Position numbers and translations under genes: made by a program. A stretch of 64,000 nucleotides of DNA from Silene latifolia. Its lineage: Eukaryota; Streptophyta; Magnoliopsida; Caryophyllales; Caryophyllaceae. The stretch lies in assembly GCF_048544455.1 (NCBI RefSeq), contig NC_133538.1, forward strand, positions 454,101,311-454,165,310, read 5' to 3'. The stretch's first letter is position 1. Every line of letters begins with the position of its first letter. Positions 1 through 11,966 of this stretch are shown here, one piece after another. The notes under the pieces were generated by a model that was not told the DNA's origin, did not search any database, and saw only the letters and a program-made list of their open reading frames with translations.

Positions 1-1376
1 TAGTGGCAAAAGGATTTACCCAAGTCCAAGGTCTCCATTATGATGAGACCTTCGCCCCCGTAGCCATGCTAAGATCCATACGGATTTTGTTAGCGATTGC
101 CGCATTTCATGATTATGAAATATGGCAAATGGATGTCAAAATCGCTTTTCTAAATGGGCATTTAGAAGAGGAGGTGTACATGATACAACCCGAAGGTTTT
201 GTTGATTCTAAAAATCCTAACAAAGTGTGCAAGCTTAAGAGATCCATTTATGGTCTTAAGCAAGCATCTAGAAGTTGGAATCATCGATTTGATCATGTGA
301 TAAAAGAGAATGGTTTCACTCGAAGTGTTGAGGAACCATGTTTATACATGAAATTAAGTGGGAGCAATGTTGTGTTCCTAATCTTGTATGTCGATGACAT
401 ACTACTCATTGGAAATGATATTCCAATGTTGTCTTCTGTTAAGAAGTGGTTAGGTAACCACTTCCAAATGAAGGATTTAGGAGAAGCACAACGCATATTA
501 GGTATCCGGATCCATAGAGATAGATCTAAGAGGATATTAGCACTAAGTCAAGAGTCTTATGTTGATAAGATTCTTCGACGGTTCAGCATGGACAAATAAA
601 AAAGGAGTTTGGTACCTATGGTAACTGGGACTATATTGAGCAAGTCTCAATCTCCCTCCGAACCCCATGATGTTGAACGCATGAAGTTGATCCCTTATGC
701 TTCCGCTGTTGGATCAATCATGTACGCCATGATATGCACACCACCTGATGTCTCGTATGCCTTGAGCATGATGAGTAGATATCAAGGAAATCCAGGTGAG
801 AGTCACTGGATAGCCGTCAAGAACATCCTTAAGTACTTGAGAAGAACTAAGGGTTCTATCTTAGTGTTTGGAGGAGACACCGAGATCTGTGTTAATGGTT
901 ACACGGATTCAAGTTTCCAAACGAATATAGATGACATAAAATCACAAGCTGGTTTCGTTTTCATGCTCAATGGTGGTGCCGTTAGCTGGAGAAGCTTCAA
1001 GGAAGCTGTAACTCCGGATTCAACAACGGAGGCTGAGTACATTGCAGCATCAGAAGCTGCCAAGGAAGCTGTGTGGATCAGGCAATTCAAGGAAGGTCTA
1101 AGAGTAGTACCTACCGCCAATGATTCCATCACTCTCTATTGTGATAATAGTGGGACGATATTCCAAGCTAAAGAGCCTAAGTCTAGTAATAGATCTAGAC
1201 ATGGACTTAGAAAATATCATGTAATTAGAGATTTCATTGAAAGAAAGGAAATTGCGATTTGTAAGGTTGGGACGGATGACAACATAGCCGATCCGCTCAC
1301 CAAGCCATTATCGCAGGCCAAGCATGATGGACATGTTGCGTCCATGGGACTTAAACGTGTACCAAGTTTTTGTTAG
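1..1376 (+). pseudogene. Ty1/Copia pol, 3' part (reverse transcriptase and RNase H), interrupted by one stop
   Basis: The C-terminal half of a Copia polyprotein that enters from beyond the left edge. From position 3 the frame shows the RT motif QMDVKIAFLNG (first catalytic Asp near residue 44), then YGLKQA and the catalytic YVDD near residues 129-132. RNase H follows from 609, with GYTDSS, TEAEY, YCDNSG and the terminal IADPLTKPL. A TAA at 597-599 splits the frame. The reading frame is the same on both sides, so this is a substitution and not a frameshift. The ORF ends at 1376, as usual for Copia, where RNase H is the last domain. The lineage looks Tork/Angela-like, but that is a guess. With the stop it could not make RNase H, though it belongs to the family that could mobilise the gag-only element at 8429-17233. 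Confidence 0.93.
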
Positions 1377-2143
1377 ATTTTGAAATGAAATAAAAGTGTT
1401 TTTTTTTGTTCATGTTCATAATCACATTTGTCTTTTATCCTTTCTTTATACATTGTAACATCCAAACGGGTTGTGGAGACAATTGAACCCCGTTAAAGTG
1501 AACGCGGATTAGCATTGTATTCGCCCATAGTTACTTACATGAGGTGACGTCTCGAAGTGACTAGAATGTGATGCGATTGATGACAAGTTCAAGTGCCATG
1601 GAGTCATATGAGAATGACTAGTCAATCACATAGGCAGACTGTTAGGAACACTTAGTCGGGCCTTATGACCGCTTATAGAGTTCTGGCAAATTTATATAGT
1701 CTGGTCGTGGCGAGAGCTACTATAGTATTCTAATAAGTCGATTCTTTTGACTAAAGACTATTCGCCTAAGATGGCACAGTTTCAGATTAACTTTGATTTG
1801 TGTTACTACGACCTTCGTAAATGGGGTCAAATGGGCATATTTTGGGTTATGATGGTCAAGGCTAGTCGAAGGGAATGAGTGCGATAGGAATTGTCCACCC
1901 CTAGTCAGGGTTATAACAATATCTCAGGGCCACTCGAGGAGTAATGAACTGGAAATGCGTGGCCACGCTCAACAGATATCTATGGTAGATAATTCTGGTC
2001 AATCAGTTATTCTCCAGATCGAGGAAACCACTCTCGATATGATCATTTGCAAGTACGACCTGAAAGACACCTTGCATTGAGTGGGGGATAGTAATAGGAC
2101 AAGAGAATAGGTGACGCACACTTGTCGAGGACAAGTGGGAGAT
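1377..2143 (+). mobile_element. Copia 3' internal region and polypurine tract
   Basis: Non-coding DNA between pol and the 3' LTR. From about 1459 it is closely similar to 15286-15962 of the gag-only Copia element, which shows the two elements belong to one family. The last 13 bases, acaagtgggagat (2131-2143), are purine-rich and abut the LTR; they are the plus-strand priming site. I see no gene here. Confidence 0.85.
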
Positions 2144-3409
2144 TGTTGGAATATGTGTCCTCCGACAATAATGCGATCACAACTGTCGATCATGATGATC
2201 ACATGTTTAAGTCTCATTTTAAAGGATACAATTGGGAAGTAATATTTTACTGTCAACTGGTCCACACATATCGGTAATGATTGGCTGACTAGAGTTTGAC
2301 ATTACTGTCGTGCGACGGTGGTGACCAGTTGATCCCCTTAGGTCATACCTAAAGGGTAACACTCTTAATTGATTATTTAATTGATCGTATGACGATACGG
2401 GTTAATTAAATTGCTTAAAATTGACGGACGATTTTGGAAGTAATATTTACGTATCTCATTATAATTTGATTAAATAAGATACGGTCTAAGTGATCGAATT
2501 GTTTTATTGCTTAGACGAAATTATTGTTTAAGGAAACAATTACAATTGAATGAATAATTTATTATAAATACAAGATGTTGTGATTTATAATTGGTAAAAT
2601 ATTTTGGTACAAGTAATTATGAATTACTAAGTCGATTTTGTATATGACGTATTTTATTAATGCGTTGATTTTTAATATGTTAAAAATACATAACAATTTT
2701 ACATGACATGTGACATGTGACAAATTGACAAAGATAAAATGGAATCCATTTTATCTCAATATAACCGAAATAATGGGGTGTTTTAGGAAATTATTATGTT
2801 AATTATATTAGTGGTAAACATAATCATATTTGCCTAAAACTAGCCATGCAAGCCTACTTGTTCTTGTGAAGACAACCTTACTCATGCATTGGCCCTTTGA
2901 CCCCCTCCCTCTACCCGGTTTTGAGAAGGAGAAAACCATGGGGTTTTCCTCTAATTTTTACCTTATACACTAGATGAAATGTTAGTGTATTCATTCATTC
3001 ATTCAACAATCAAAAATAGAGTTTTTAGAGAGATAAAAACTTCTTCTTCCTTTTCCTTCTCTTAGCCGAAATTAAGAGAACCAAATAAATATTTTTGGGT
3101 CATTTTATTTAAATTAATATTGTTCTAGTAATAATAATATTAATTTTTGTTAAGAGATTACCTTGGGTATTAATCCTTGGGAGAGATTCTACACTTGAAT
3201 CCTTGTTCTTCCATTTTAGGAGTGCTCAAGAACAAGTAAGAAGGAGATATTACTTGTGCCCAATAATCCGAAATATCAATGTAAGGGTTGACGATTTCTT
3301 CCTTATTTTCATTATTGTTTGCATGCATAAGATCAATGTTTAATTTTATGACTAAATTAAATCATAACATATATAAATATGTCAAGTAATGAGATATATA
3401 TTTCTGACA
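2144..3409 (+). mobile_element. Copia 3' LTR (1266 bp)
   Basis: Starts TGTTGGAATATG and ends ...TTTCTGACA, so it has TG...CA ends. It is homologous along its length to the two LTRs at 8429-9699 and 15963-17233, but clearly more diverged from them than they are from each other. A TATA-like TATAAATA sits at 2563-2570, at the same relative place as in the other two copies. The partner 5' LTR lies outside the window, so no target-site duplication can be checked. The bases right of 3409 belong to the Athila-type element. Confidence 0.88.
2563..2570 (+). promoter_or_regulatory. TATA-like box in Copia LTR
   Basis: TATAAATA about 420 bp into the LTR, conserved at 8842-8849 and 16376-16383 in the two LTRs of the gag-only element. 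It is the likely core promoter of the family and divides U3 from R-U5. Confidence 0.6.
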
Positions 3410-3538
3410 TATACAACCTATAAAAGAAAAATAAAAACAAAAATAAAAAGGAGACAAAATAAAAGAGTGAGATGGGATATACAAAATACGAACTTCCTCA
3501 AACCAGCCAGAAAACTGGGGAAGTGAGTAGACCAGTTG

Positions 3539-5403
3539 CTACTCGTCAGGCTCGTCGTCACGCACGTCCTCCACCATCACCGTGTAGTCTGGATCCTCCT
3601 CCTGCTCTCTCCTCCTCCTCTGCTCAGCTCGAGCTCTCTCCGCTGCCGCCACCGGGTCCTCGTCCTCCTCCTCCTCACTAACAGACTCCGGATACCCCTC
3701 AGCTGGGAACCGATAGAAGGAAGGGTATGGCCAACCCTCTGGGATCGCACGGTGTCGCCTCATGTGATACTCGTATAGAGGGAACAAAGTCAAAGCTATG
3801 TCCCGCTCCATACGAGCCTGTATCTCTGTAATCTCAATCAACAAACCGTAACGGCGCCCTTGGTCCATTACCGAGGACGCCTCAAAGGGTGGAGGAAGTA
3901 CAAAATTAGCCGGTAGGACCGGCTGTGTCTAGTCAGCAAGCGCGGGAGTAGGAGTAGGAGTAGGGATCGGGGTAGGTGTGGCCGTGGAAGTCTGGCCACC
4001 CGTGGAAGGTGCGGATCCCTCTCCGGTCTCAAGTCTACGCCGTTTCTTAGCGGCGGGTAAGGTAGTAGGTGGGCGGATCGGTAGGTGGTACTCGGGTACA
4101 GGTGGTGGTCGGGCGCCCCGTGCAACAGTAGGCGAAGGGGCTAGACAGGGGAGAGTGGTGCAAGATAGGTCCACGGACAAGGAACCGTCTATTTTCCAAG
4201 TCCGGTAGTCAGAAGTCAGCCAGGTCTGAGAGTGCATAGTCTCTAGGCTCAGGTACCTATCTCCCTCGATGTACGGTAGGTCACGAGGCAAGGCCTGGAG
4301 GAGAGAGAGGGCAAGAATGGTGGCTATGACACCGCTAACGATAGTGCCCGTGATCTTCTCTCCCTGAGCCTGGAAGTACTGGGCGGTCAAGTAGGCGATG
4401 TTGAGGGTAAAGGGACCCTCGCAGTCGATGTTCAGGTAACCGCCTAAGATGGAGAGCTCGTTTTTGTTGATGTTGTTTGGCTCCTTCCGACAAAAATAGT
4501 GCTCCCCATCAGTCTAAGAAAGTAACGGGCAAGGCGAAGGTGGACCTGAGCGAGCTTTCGCTCAGGAATGGTGGTCTGGGCCAAGGTCCGCCAAAGCTGA
4601 GGAATGACCTTCCTAGGGGCAACAGTGGCGCCCGTAAAGGAAAGTCCGAGTCTAGTACCAAAATCCTCCAATGTCATCGAAAAAGTCTGGTTGAACAACC
4701 GGAAAGTCACAGAAAGGCTAGTGGGGGCAGCGTCGTGTGCCCCGGAGGAAAAGGTGAAGGAGCTGAAGAACTCAAGACTCAGCTCCCGAAAGGTATGGCC
4801 ACTCATAGTGATGAGTCCGGCCATCCCCGTGCCCCGTAGAAGCTCACAGACTGGCTCATAGAAACCAAGCCTCTCAAGTGACGTACGGCAAAGAAAACGC
4901 GTAGGAAGAAACTCGCAGTCAACTAAGTTATAAAATCTAGTACGATGTACACCATTAACAAAAATTACCTGCGGGAACTCAGGGTGGGAGTCGAGGGTGT
5001 CGTCCACTCGAATCGTAACACGGCCAGCAGCAGGTGTAGCACGACCACGATCGCAGCCTCTAGAACCTGAAGTAGAAGACCGTCCACTGACGGTACGAGG
5101 AACTAGAGCCGGTCTGAAAACAACTGCGACTGCAGGTAAAAGTGAAGCTGCAGCAGTGGACGCAGCAGAGACCGCCACTGAGGAAAAAAGGCTAGCAGCA
5201 GTGCTAGCAACTGTGGCTGAAACGGAGCTAGCAGCAGTGCTAGCAGGTGTAAAAATGGTACCAGTAGCATAAACTAAGAACACAGGGGTACTGGTAGGAG
5301 CGGAGACGGTAGTAGCAGCAGGGACTACCGTCTCAGACAGAGACAAGGACGGACTGGCAGCAGAGCTCGTAGAAGGCATGGAGCTAGAATCCATCCTAGT
5401 CAA
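3539..5403 (-). pseudogene. Athila-type additional ORF (ORF1-like / plant transposon protein), broken
   Basis: A protein of about 600 residues read from 5403 down to 3539. The N-terminus is Ser/Thr/Ala-rich (about residues 1-130). A globular region follows with LEFFSSFTF and LTLEDFGTRLGLSFTG, which matches the ORF at 51105-52537 segment by segment. Then come a Pro/Arg-rich linker, the conserved MDQ start of the last block, and an acidic Glu/Arg-rich tail. Two breaks are visible: a frameshift near 4485 in a T-run (the first frame stops at 4444) and an in-frame TAG at 3929-3931. From memory of Athila elements, proteins of this kind (ATHILA ORF-1 or putative plant transposon protein) have no proven function. 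I infer the family from its context downstream of an Athila protease. Confidence 0.75.
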
Positions 5404-6200
5404 ATAGGCTAGGGGAAACTGATAAGAAAACAGCGTGAAAACAGCAGAGAATTTTCCCTAAACAGTCGAAGTTTTCGACTAGCAGCCCTAATTCCCAAAT
5501 TTTTCCTCAATAAGTCGAATGAAGCAGGTAAACAGCGATAGGGGAAGGGTAGCAGAAGACGAATGCAGCACATTAAGCAACAATTGAAGCAATAAAGCAT
5601 ATGGCAGCAGGAAAAATCCAATTCACAGTCGAGAATTTCGACTGAAATTAACCCTAATCGCAAATTTCCCATAAAATTCGAATTAAGCATGTAAAAATAA
5701 ATGAGGTGAGGGAATTAATCATCAAGTAGGGTAAATTAAGCATAAGAACACAATGATAGTCGGGGGAAAAAAAAAAATTCGACCCAGGATGAAAACCGAA
5801 CCCTAATTCCTAATTTACTTCATAAAAACAAAATTAATGAAATTAAAATGCAAAGAAGTATTGGAATTATTTACTTGATGATAAGGAACCTAAAAATAGC
5901 AATTAATCGACAATCAACAAGCAAATTGGGCGATTTTTTATCGAAAAACCGCGAAACCCTAAAACCTCTAATTGACCGTGTAAAACAACGAGAATCAAAG
6001 GGGAAATAGAGGGCAAATGACGATTAATTAACAAGGAACAAAATGTAGGTGGTGGATTTGGTAAATGGGTAAGAAAATGGAGGACTTTGGGGGTTGTTTG
6101 ATCCAAATAAGGAGAAGGGACGAAATAATGAAAAGGGAAAAGAAGTAATAAGAAAAAAGAAGGAAGTTAAAGAGACTCCCTGCGTATCCTTTGCAAAATC
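5404..6200 (-). other. Upstream region of the Athila additional ORF
   Basis: About 0.8 kb of AT-rich DNA between the palindrome array and the start of the additional ORF. It may hold its promoter or leader. Short ORFs on both strands here have no recognisable domain. I see no gene. Confidence 0.5.
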
Positions 6201-6381
6201 ACTCGATCGAGTGATTTAAAACAACTCGATCGAGAGCTTCTTGTATTCATCTACTCGATCAAGTAAAAAGTTACTCGATCGAGTACTCCTCTTTTCATCT
6301 TTTGTCGATCGAGCAGTATGGAATCATTCGATCGAACAAAATTCACTCGATCGAGTACAAAAATTAAAGTACTCGATCGAG
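6201..6381 (-). repeat. Palindrome array A1 (ACTCGATCGAGT type, 8 copies)
   Basis: Eight copies of CGATCGA or one-base variants start at 6204, 6227, 6256, 6276, 6306, 6329, 6348 and 6374. Spacings are 23, 29, 20, 30, 23, 19 and 26 bp, so mostly a short/long alternation of about 50-51 bp. It lies in the internal region of Athila element 1, upstream of the additional ORF. Sequence between the palindromes is not conserved. Confidence 0.9.
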
Positions 6382-6482
6382 CTCTTTTCCTCATGTAAGC
6401 CTTTGAATTTGTGTATAACTCCCCAAACCTGCATAAAAACACTCGCAAAAATATCCCAAAATACCAAATATGAAAAGTAACA

Positions 6483-6497
6483 GTCTATAGTCTTCTA
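6483..6497. repeat. LINE target-site duplication, left copy
   Basis: GTCTATAGTCTTCTA, identical to 18782-18796. It is directly followed by a short T-run that is the LINE poly(A) tail read on the plus strand. This defines the LINE insertion exactly and shows its host was the Athila element. Confidence 0.93.
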
Positions 6498-6659
6498 TTT
6501 TTTTGGTGAAATGTAAACTCTTATATTGATATAACGTTGCATTACAACACCAATTTGCTTAGCTTACCAGCTAAACTGATTCAACATCTCATTACAATTC
6601 CTGTAAACAAGACCTACTCTTAAACAAGACCTATACTTTCACACCACCTCAGAGATCCC
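6498..6659 (-). mobile_element. LINE 3' UTR and poly(A)
   Basis: About 160 bp from the ORF2 stop to the tail. The plus strand shows a T-run directly beside the TSD; the tail is short. Confidence 0.75.
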
Positions 6660-8428
6660 CTATGCTTGATAGTACATTCTTTTTCTTACTCTAACACTCA
6701 GCAGCTGCTTCATCTGCTTCACCAGAACCTCTGGATGACTAACAACCGAATCAAACTTGCATCTATTCCTGGCCATCCACACAAGATAAATAAGAGCTGC
6801 CACACCAGCCCAGATGACCTGCTTTTTCATCAAACACCTAGATGGCAGTCCCCTGCACCACTCCATATAATTCTGCTTAGGGATATAGCACTGCAACCAG
6901 TTATTCACCAAGTCTAAATAAACCTGACTGAAAGGATATTCAAAGAATAGATGGTTCTGAGTTTCAACATCCATCCCACATAAGTAACACACAGTATCTC
7001 CATTGCCACCCAAATGCACCAGTCTATCTTTAGTATAAAGTCTCCCCTGAACAGCTAACCAGACAATAAATGAATGCTTAGGCACATTCATTCTATTCCA
7101 AGCTAAATTATGCCACCAAACAGTATCATGAGTACCCATCAACCACTTATAACCTTCAGCAGTCGTGTAGATCCCATTATTCGTGCACCACTTACTGTTC
7201 TGGTAACCCAGTTTCAGTTTATCTTTCACTTTGCATATTTGACGCCAGGTCCAACTAGTATTCAAGGTAGGAGAGTAAGAGAACCAATCTTGTTGTTTAA
7301 TATATACTTGGTTAACCCATTTAATACATAGGTGATCTGCCTTACTAGCCACCCACCAGGTATATTTGACAACCATAGCAATATTCCAAACAATGCTATT
7401 AATAACACCCAGGCCTGCCATCTTCATATCCTGACAGATGCGTTCCTAGGAAATAGGAGGACTCTTGTGATAACTTTCAGTTCCTTCCCACAAAAAATTT
7501 CTACAAATATTTATGATCTTAGTAATAATCATTTTGGGGATAATTAAAATCCTAGCCCAATAGGAATGCAGCTGAGTCAATACAGATTTCACCAAAACTA
7601 ACCACCCAGCATAACTCAACTTTCTCATACCCCATCCTCTAATTTTGCTTACCATCCTCTCAGTCAACTTCGAGCAGTCACCCAGTGATATTCTTTTATA
7701 AGAAATAGGTATTCCTAGGTACCTGAAAGGGAAAACACCAATGTGAAACTCAGACAGTTGCAGAATGCTATGCAGCTCTTGAGGAGGTATCCCATTACAA
7801 AAAATCTCAGATTTATCCTTGTTGATATCAAGCCTTGATGCTGCTGAGAAAGTCAGGAAGGCCCTAATAATAACAGTCACAGAGTCAGCATCCCCTCTAC
7901 AAAACAAGAGCAAGTCATCAACAAAGCATAGATGACATAGCTTCAAAGATCTACACATTAGATGATACTTAAATTCACTTCTCTGCACCACTACATCCAG
8001 AATTCTGGAAAAATATTCCATACAAATGGTGAACAAGAGAGGTGACATTGGATCTCCTTGTCTTATACCCTTTTTACCCTCAAAAAATCCAAAGCTACTG
8101 CCATTAAGAGACAAAGTAAACATTGGAAAGGAAATGCATTCCACAATAAGAGCAACCAAGGTGGCAGGAAAATCCAAAGCCCTAAGCATATGTTCTATGA
8201 ATGGCCATTCAATAGAATCATATGCTTTTCTTAAATCAACTTTCATAATACATCTAGGGGAACACACCCTTCTTTTGTACAACCTTACAAGATCCTGACA
8301 AATGAGGATGATGTCCACAATATCCTTACCCTTGATAAATGCACTCTGATTAGGGCTAATAATATCAGGCAACACAACAACTACTCTCTTATATATGAGC
8401 TTGGTAATGCATTTGTAAATGACATTAC
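6660..8428 (-). pseudogene. LINE ORF2, C-terminal part: RT core and zf-RVT
   Basis: Continues the ORF2 interrupted at 8428/17234. Visible RT motifs are NQSAFIKGK, MKVDLRKAYDSIEW, GIRQGDPMSPLLF and the active-site block CFVDDLLLFCRG, which has FVDD where FADD is most usual. The C-terminal zf-RVT region (from 7427 leftwards) has WWHNLAWN, PKHSFIVWLA and CYLCG followed by a His, as in plant L1 elements. A TAG at 7446-7448 interrupts the same frame between the two domains, at a place where relatives have Trp, so one base change broke it. ORF2 stops at 6660. The first 12 codons of the uninterrupted frame above 8428 are Copia LTR sequence and not part of the LINE. Confidence 0.92.
8424..8428. repeat. 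TSD of gag-only Copia element, left
   Basis: ATTAC directly before TGTTGG; repeated at 17234-17238 after the 3' LTR. Confidence 0.93.
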
Positions 8429-9699
8429 TGTTGGAATATGTGTCCTCCGACAATAATGCGATCACGACTGTTGATCATGATGATCACATGTTTAAGTCTC
8501 ATTAAAATGAATACAATTGGGAAGTAATTTTGTTATTCAATCATGGTCAACATATATCGGTAATGATTGGTGACTAGAGTTTGACATTATCGCGTGTGAC
8601 GGTGGTGATCGATTGACCTCCTAGGTCATACCTAAAGGGCAACACTCTTAATTGATTATTTAATTAATCGTATAATGTTACGAGTTAATTAAATTACTTG
8701 AAAATTGACGGACGATTTTGGAAGTAAAATTTACGTATCATATTGAAATGTGATTAAATAAGATACGGTCTGAGTAATTGAATTGTATCATTACTCGGAT
8801 GAAATAATTGTTTAATGTAACAATTAAATTGAATGAATTATTATAAATACAATCAGTTGTGATTTATAAATTGGTAAAATTTTTGGCATAAGTAATTATG
8901 AAATTACTAAGTCAATTTTTGTATGTGACGTATTTTTATTAATACGTTGATTTTTGATATGATAAAAATTACATAACAAATATATGTGACATGTGACATG
9001 TAACATATAGACAATTGACAAAAATAATATGGACTCTATATTATCCATTGTGCCGAAATAAAAGGTTAGTGGAAGCTAATATTGTGTTTGTTTAATTATT
9101 ATAAGAACACAATGATTACCTACATTCCTAGCCATGCAACCCTAATATTCTTGTGAAGACAAAGGTGTTCATGCATTGGCTCCCCAAAAACCCCTCCTCT
9201 TACCCGGTTTTGAGAAGGCAAAAGCCATCATGGCTTTTGTTTTATTTTTACCTAATAATATACAAAATGTTGTATATCATTATTCATGCTATTCTATCAT
9301 CAAATATAGAGATTTCTAGTGAGATAAAATCCTCTCTTCTTCTCTCTTAAAAACCGAAACAAATAAGTGTTTTATAAAAGTTTTGGTTCAATTTTCTACC
9401 TTTGATTAATATTATAACTAGTATTTGTAATATTAATTATATTAAGAGGAGCCTTGGGTATAATACATAGGGAGAGATCTTACACTTAGATCTTTATTCT
9501 TCCATTGGAAAAGCTCAAGAACAAGAAGAGAAAGGTGATCTCTCTTGTGCCCTAATAGCCGAAATTTACAATGTAAGGACATGATTTCTCCTCTATTTAT
9601 ATTATTGTTTGCATGCATAAGATCCGTTTTAATTTTATGACAAATTAGTTTTGACATATTTGAGTATGTTAACATGTATATGAATCTACATTTCCTTCA
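8429..9699 (+). mobile_element. 5' LTR of gag-only Copia element
   Basis: TGTTGGAATATG...ATTTCCTTCA, 1271 bp. It is nearly identical to 15963-17233 except for a cluster of differences at about 8535-8620. TATAAATA at 8842-8849. The near identity points to a fairly recent insertion, younger than the LINE. Confidence 0.95.
8842..8849 (+). promoter_or_regulatory. TATA-like box, 5' LTR
   Basis: TATAAATA about 414 bp from the LTR start; conserved in all three LTRs of this family in the window. Confidence 0.6.
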
Positions 9700-9700
9700 A

Positions 9701-9715
9701 TCGGTATCATGAGCC
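9701..9715 (+). other. Probable primer binding site
   Basis: tcggtatcatgagcc lies two bases after the LTR. It resembles the common plant Copia site tggtatcagagc (initiator Met tRNA), with changes at both the first base and the middle, so it is an imperfect match. Confidence 0.65.
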
Positions 9716-11966
9716 ACGGTTGTTTGCATGCAAATTGGTTAAAAGTTTTTCCGAGTTATATGAATAACAAAATAAAACTTGTAAAATTTGTGTTATTATG
9801 ATATATCACGAAATTATTACATGCATGTTAATATTTCTGGTCCTAAAGTGTTTTAGGATATTTTGGTTAATTTTTCGGATTTTTATTGTTCATAATTTAC
9901 AATAATGGCATTTAAATGTGATTTTATGAGTAAAAATGTCATTTTTGGTCTAAAAATAGCTATACTTCGAATTTTCACTTGGTTTTTGGATATGTTGTTA
10001 CATATATTATTTTGAGATAACCTGTAAATTTTCATAATTTTTGGACTTGTTATGCTCGAAAAATGAATTTTTCATCATTAAATTCGGATTTAAGAGAAAA
10101 ATAGGTTAATATGAGTTAAATTTCGAATCTGGTCATAGAAAATTTATATGTTGTCACATGCAATTTTACAAGATGTGTGTAAAATAATTGGCTATAAAGA
10201 AGTCTTTTAGCATGATTTATGAATTTTTGAAGAAAAATGGCATAAATAGTGACATTATTAGTGAAAATTAATAAAATATAATCTATGACTTAGGAAAAAC
10301 GTCTAATGTTGCATTTTATTATATTTTTTTCAGATCTAAAATTGAAAGGTTAATGAAAATAATTTTTCCATGTTTTTATGATTATTTTATTAAATATCGA
10401 TAAACCGCAACATTGTTTTTCCGGAAAATTTTGAAATTTTTAACCTAAGATTTTGAACATTATGAGTGTCATGGAATTTTTCCAGAACGTTCATGAATTT
10501 AAATTTCAAATTTTGAATTTATTTGAAATTTTTCGATTTATTTGAAGTTTAATGGCTTATTTTTGAAATTTTTTGGTCCATTTATGAACAATTTTGTAAA
10601 TAAAGGTTAATTATGGTCAAATTATTAGTGAAGACTATATTTTGAGTCCTAAGAGGTTAGGGTAATTAACTTATGCATAAATATGAGTTTATGCATTTTT
10701 GTGATTATAAAATGTTGAAATCACGCAAATCCGTAAAAAAAAACCGAGTAATATACGATATTGGCTAATTAAAAGGCGATTTAGCATAAAAATTGCGCAT
10801 GTTTATACATATTATAATGCTGCATTTTTCTTTATGATTGTCATAATTTTAATTTATGTAATTTTGAATTATGTAATTTTACTTAGTATGGCCTTAGATT
10901 TTAATTGGTATTTCCCGAAATGTATGGGAATATCGATTCGGTTGTAATTTTTATTGTGATCTCGTATCACCGTTTTGTAATTTAATAGATTTATTTTATT
11001 TTAGTTACAAATGTATAATAGGAAATTATGTAATTTATTATGTAATTTTATTCATTCCGGAGTTCCAAAAGACGGATTACTTCAAGAATGGCGATACATA
11101 AAGACGGTGTTACCTCGAGATGCGTACCACAACCGAAGTTCAAGGGACCAATGGAGTTGGTTTCCGAATGTGTAATAGATTAATAGTTTTTTCTTTTTAG
11201 GAAGGCCATACTAGGATTTATTTATTTTATGCTTGCATTTTATTTTATGTCACATGCATCGCTAAATCGCCATAACTAAACATGCATTGTCTTTTTATCG
11301 AGTTTATCGACCGTGTCAATTAGAATTATCGTAGTTCACCGCTTTAGTTCACTTAAAACGTGATAGATAATAAATTGACATGACCTCTCGCTAAAACTAT
11401 CAATTGAGACATAGCCTTACCAAATAGTAGAAACCATGAAAACCTATTTCGTGAGGGAGTGCACTCGGCTACCCCGGGGTACAAACCTTGTTACGTAGGG
11501 GAAGTGGGTGATAAATGTCTAATCCACCGAATTCATGTTGATGAGGGTTTCATCGGCTACCCCGTGCCTAAGTTAATGTGGGTTTGGATAATGGACACAT
11601 TTATTCGAAATTTGGATTGAACTCAACAAAAGTAATTGATAAGGGTTTCATCGGCTACCCCGTGCCCTTATTGATGTGTTTTGGGCTATAGATAAATATT
11701 AGAGTAATTTTATCGACCAAGAGTTCTAAAAGTAGAATCGATTAAAAGGTTAATCCACCGAGTTATATTGATGAGGGTTTCATCGGCTACCCCGTGCCTA
11801 AGTCGATATGAATTTGGGTCTTGGAATCATTTATTCTAGTTGGGTAGAGGTCACTAGAAAAATGCATAAAACTTGTTTAAATCATTCATTTTTACGAGTA
11901 TAATTAAAACGACATATGTTTTACTCCTTATATTTTGTTTTGTAGACCACTTCTTATTCATAACAA
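9716..11966 (+). mobile_element. Long leader of gag-only Copia element, with repeated motif
   Basis: 2.25 kb of non-coding DNA between PBS and gag. The first 1.7 kb is very AT-rich. From 11452 a GC-richer motif ending cggctaccccgtgcc recurs at about 11543-11570, 11640-11668 and 11773-11800, with a fourth, more divergent copy at 11452-11480. No ORF of note. The repeats could serve packaging or dimerisation of the RNA, but the sequence alone does not show that. Confidence 0.7.

Noticed and set aside
3539..5403. Additional ORFs as env-like genes
   Set aside because: No signal peptide or transmembrane segment is visible, and the cores resemble the plant transposon-protein family instead.
8429..8465. 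N-terminal extension of the LINE RT frame
   Set aside because: These codons are Copia LTR sequence that happens to stay open; the LINE ends at 8428.
9153..9350. ORF repeated at 16687-16884, and the minus-strand pair 9442-9675 / 16976-17209
   Set aside because: They are repeated only because both lie in the two LTR copies; no domain, no conservation in the LTR at 2144.
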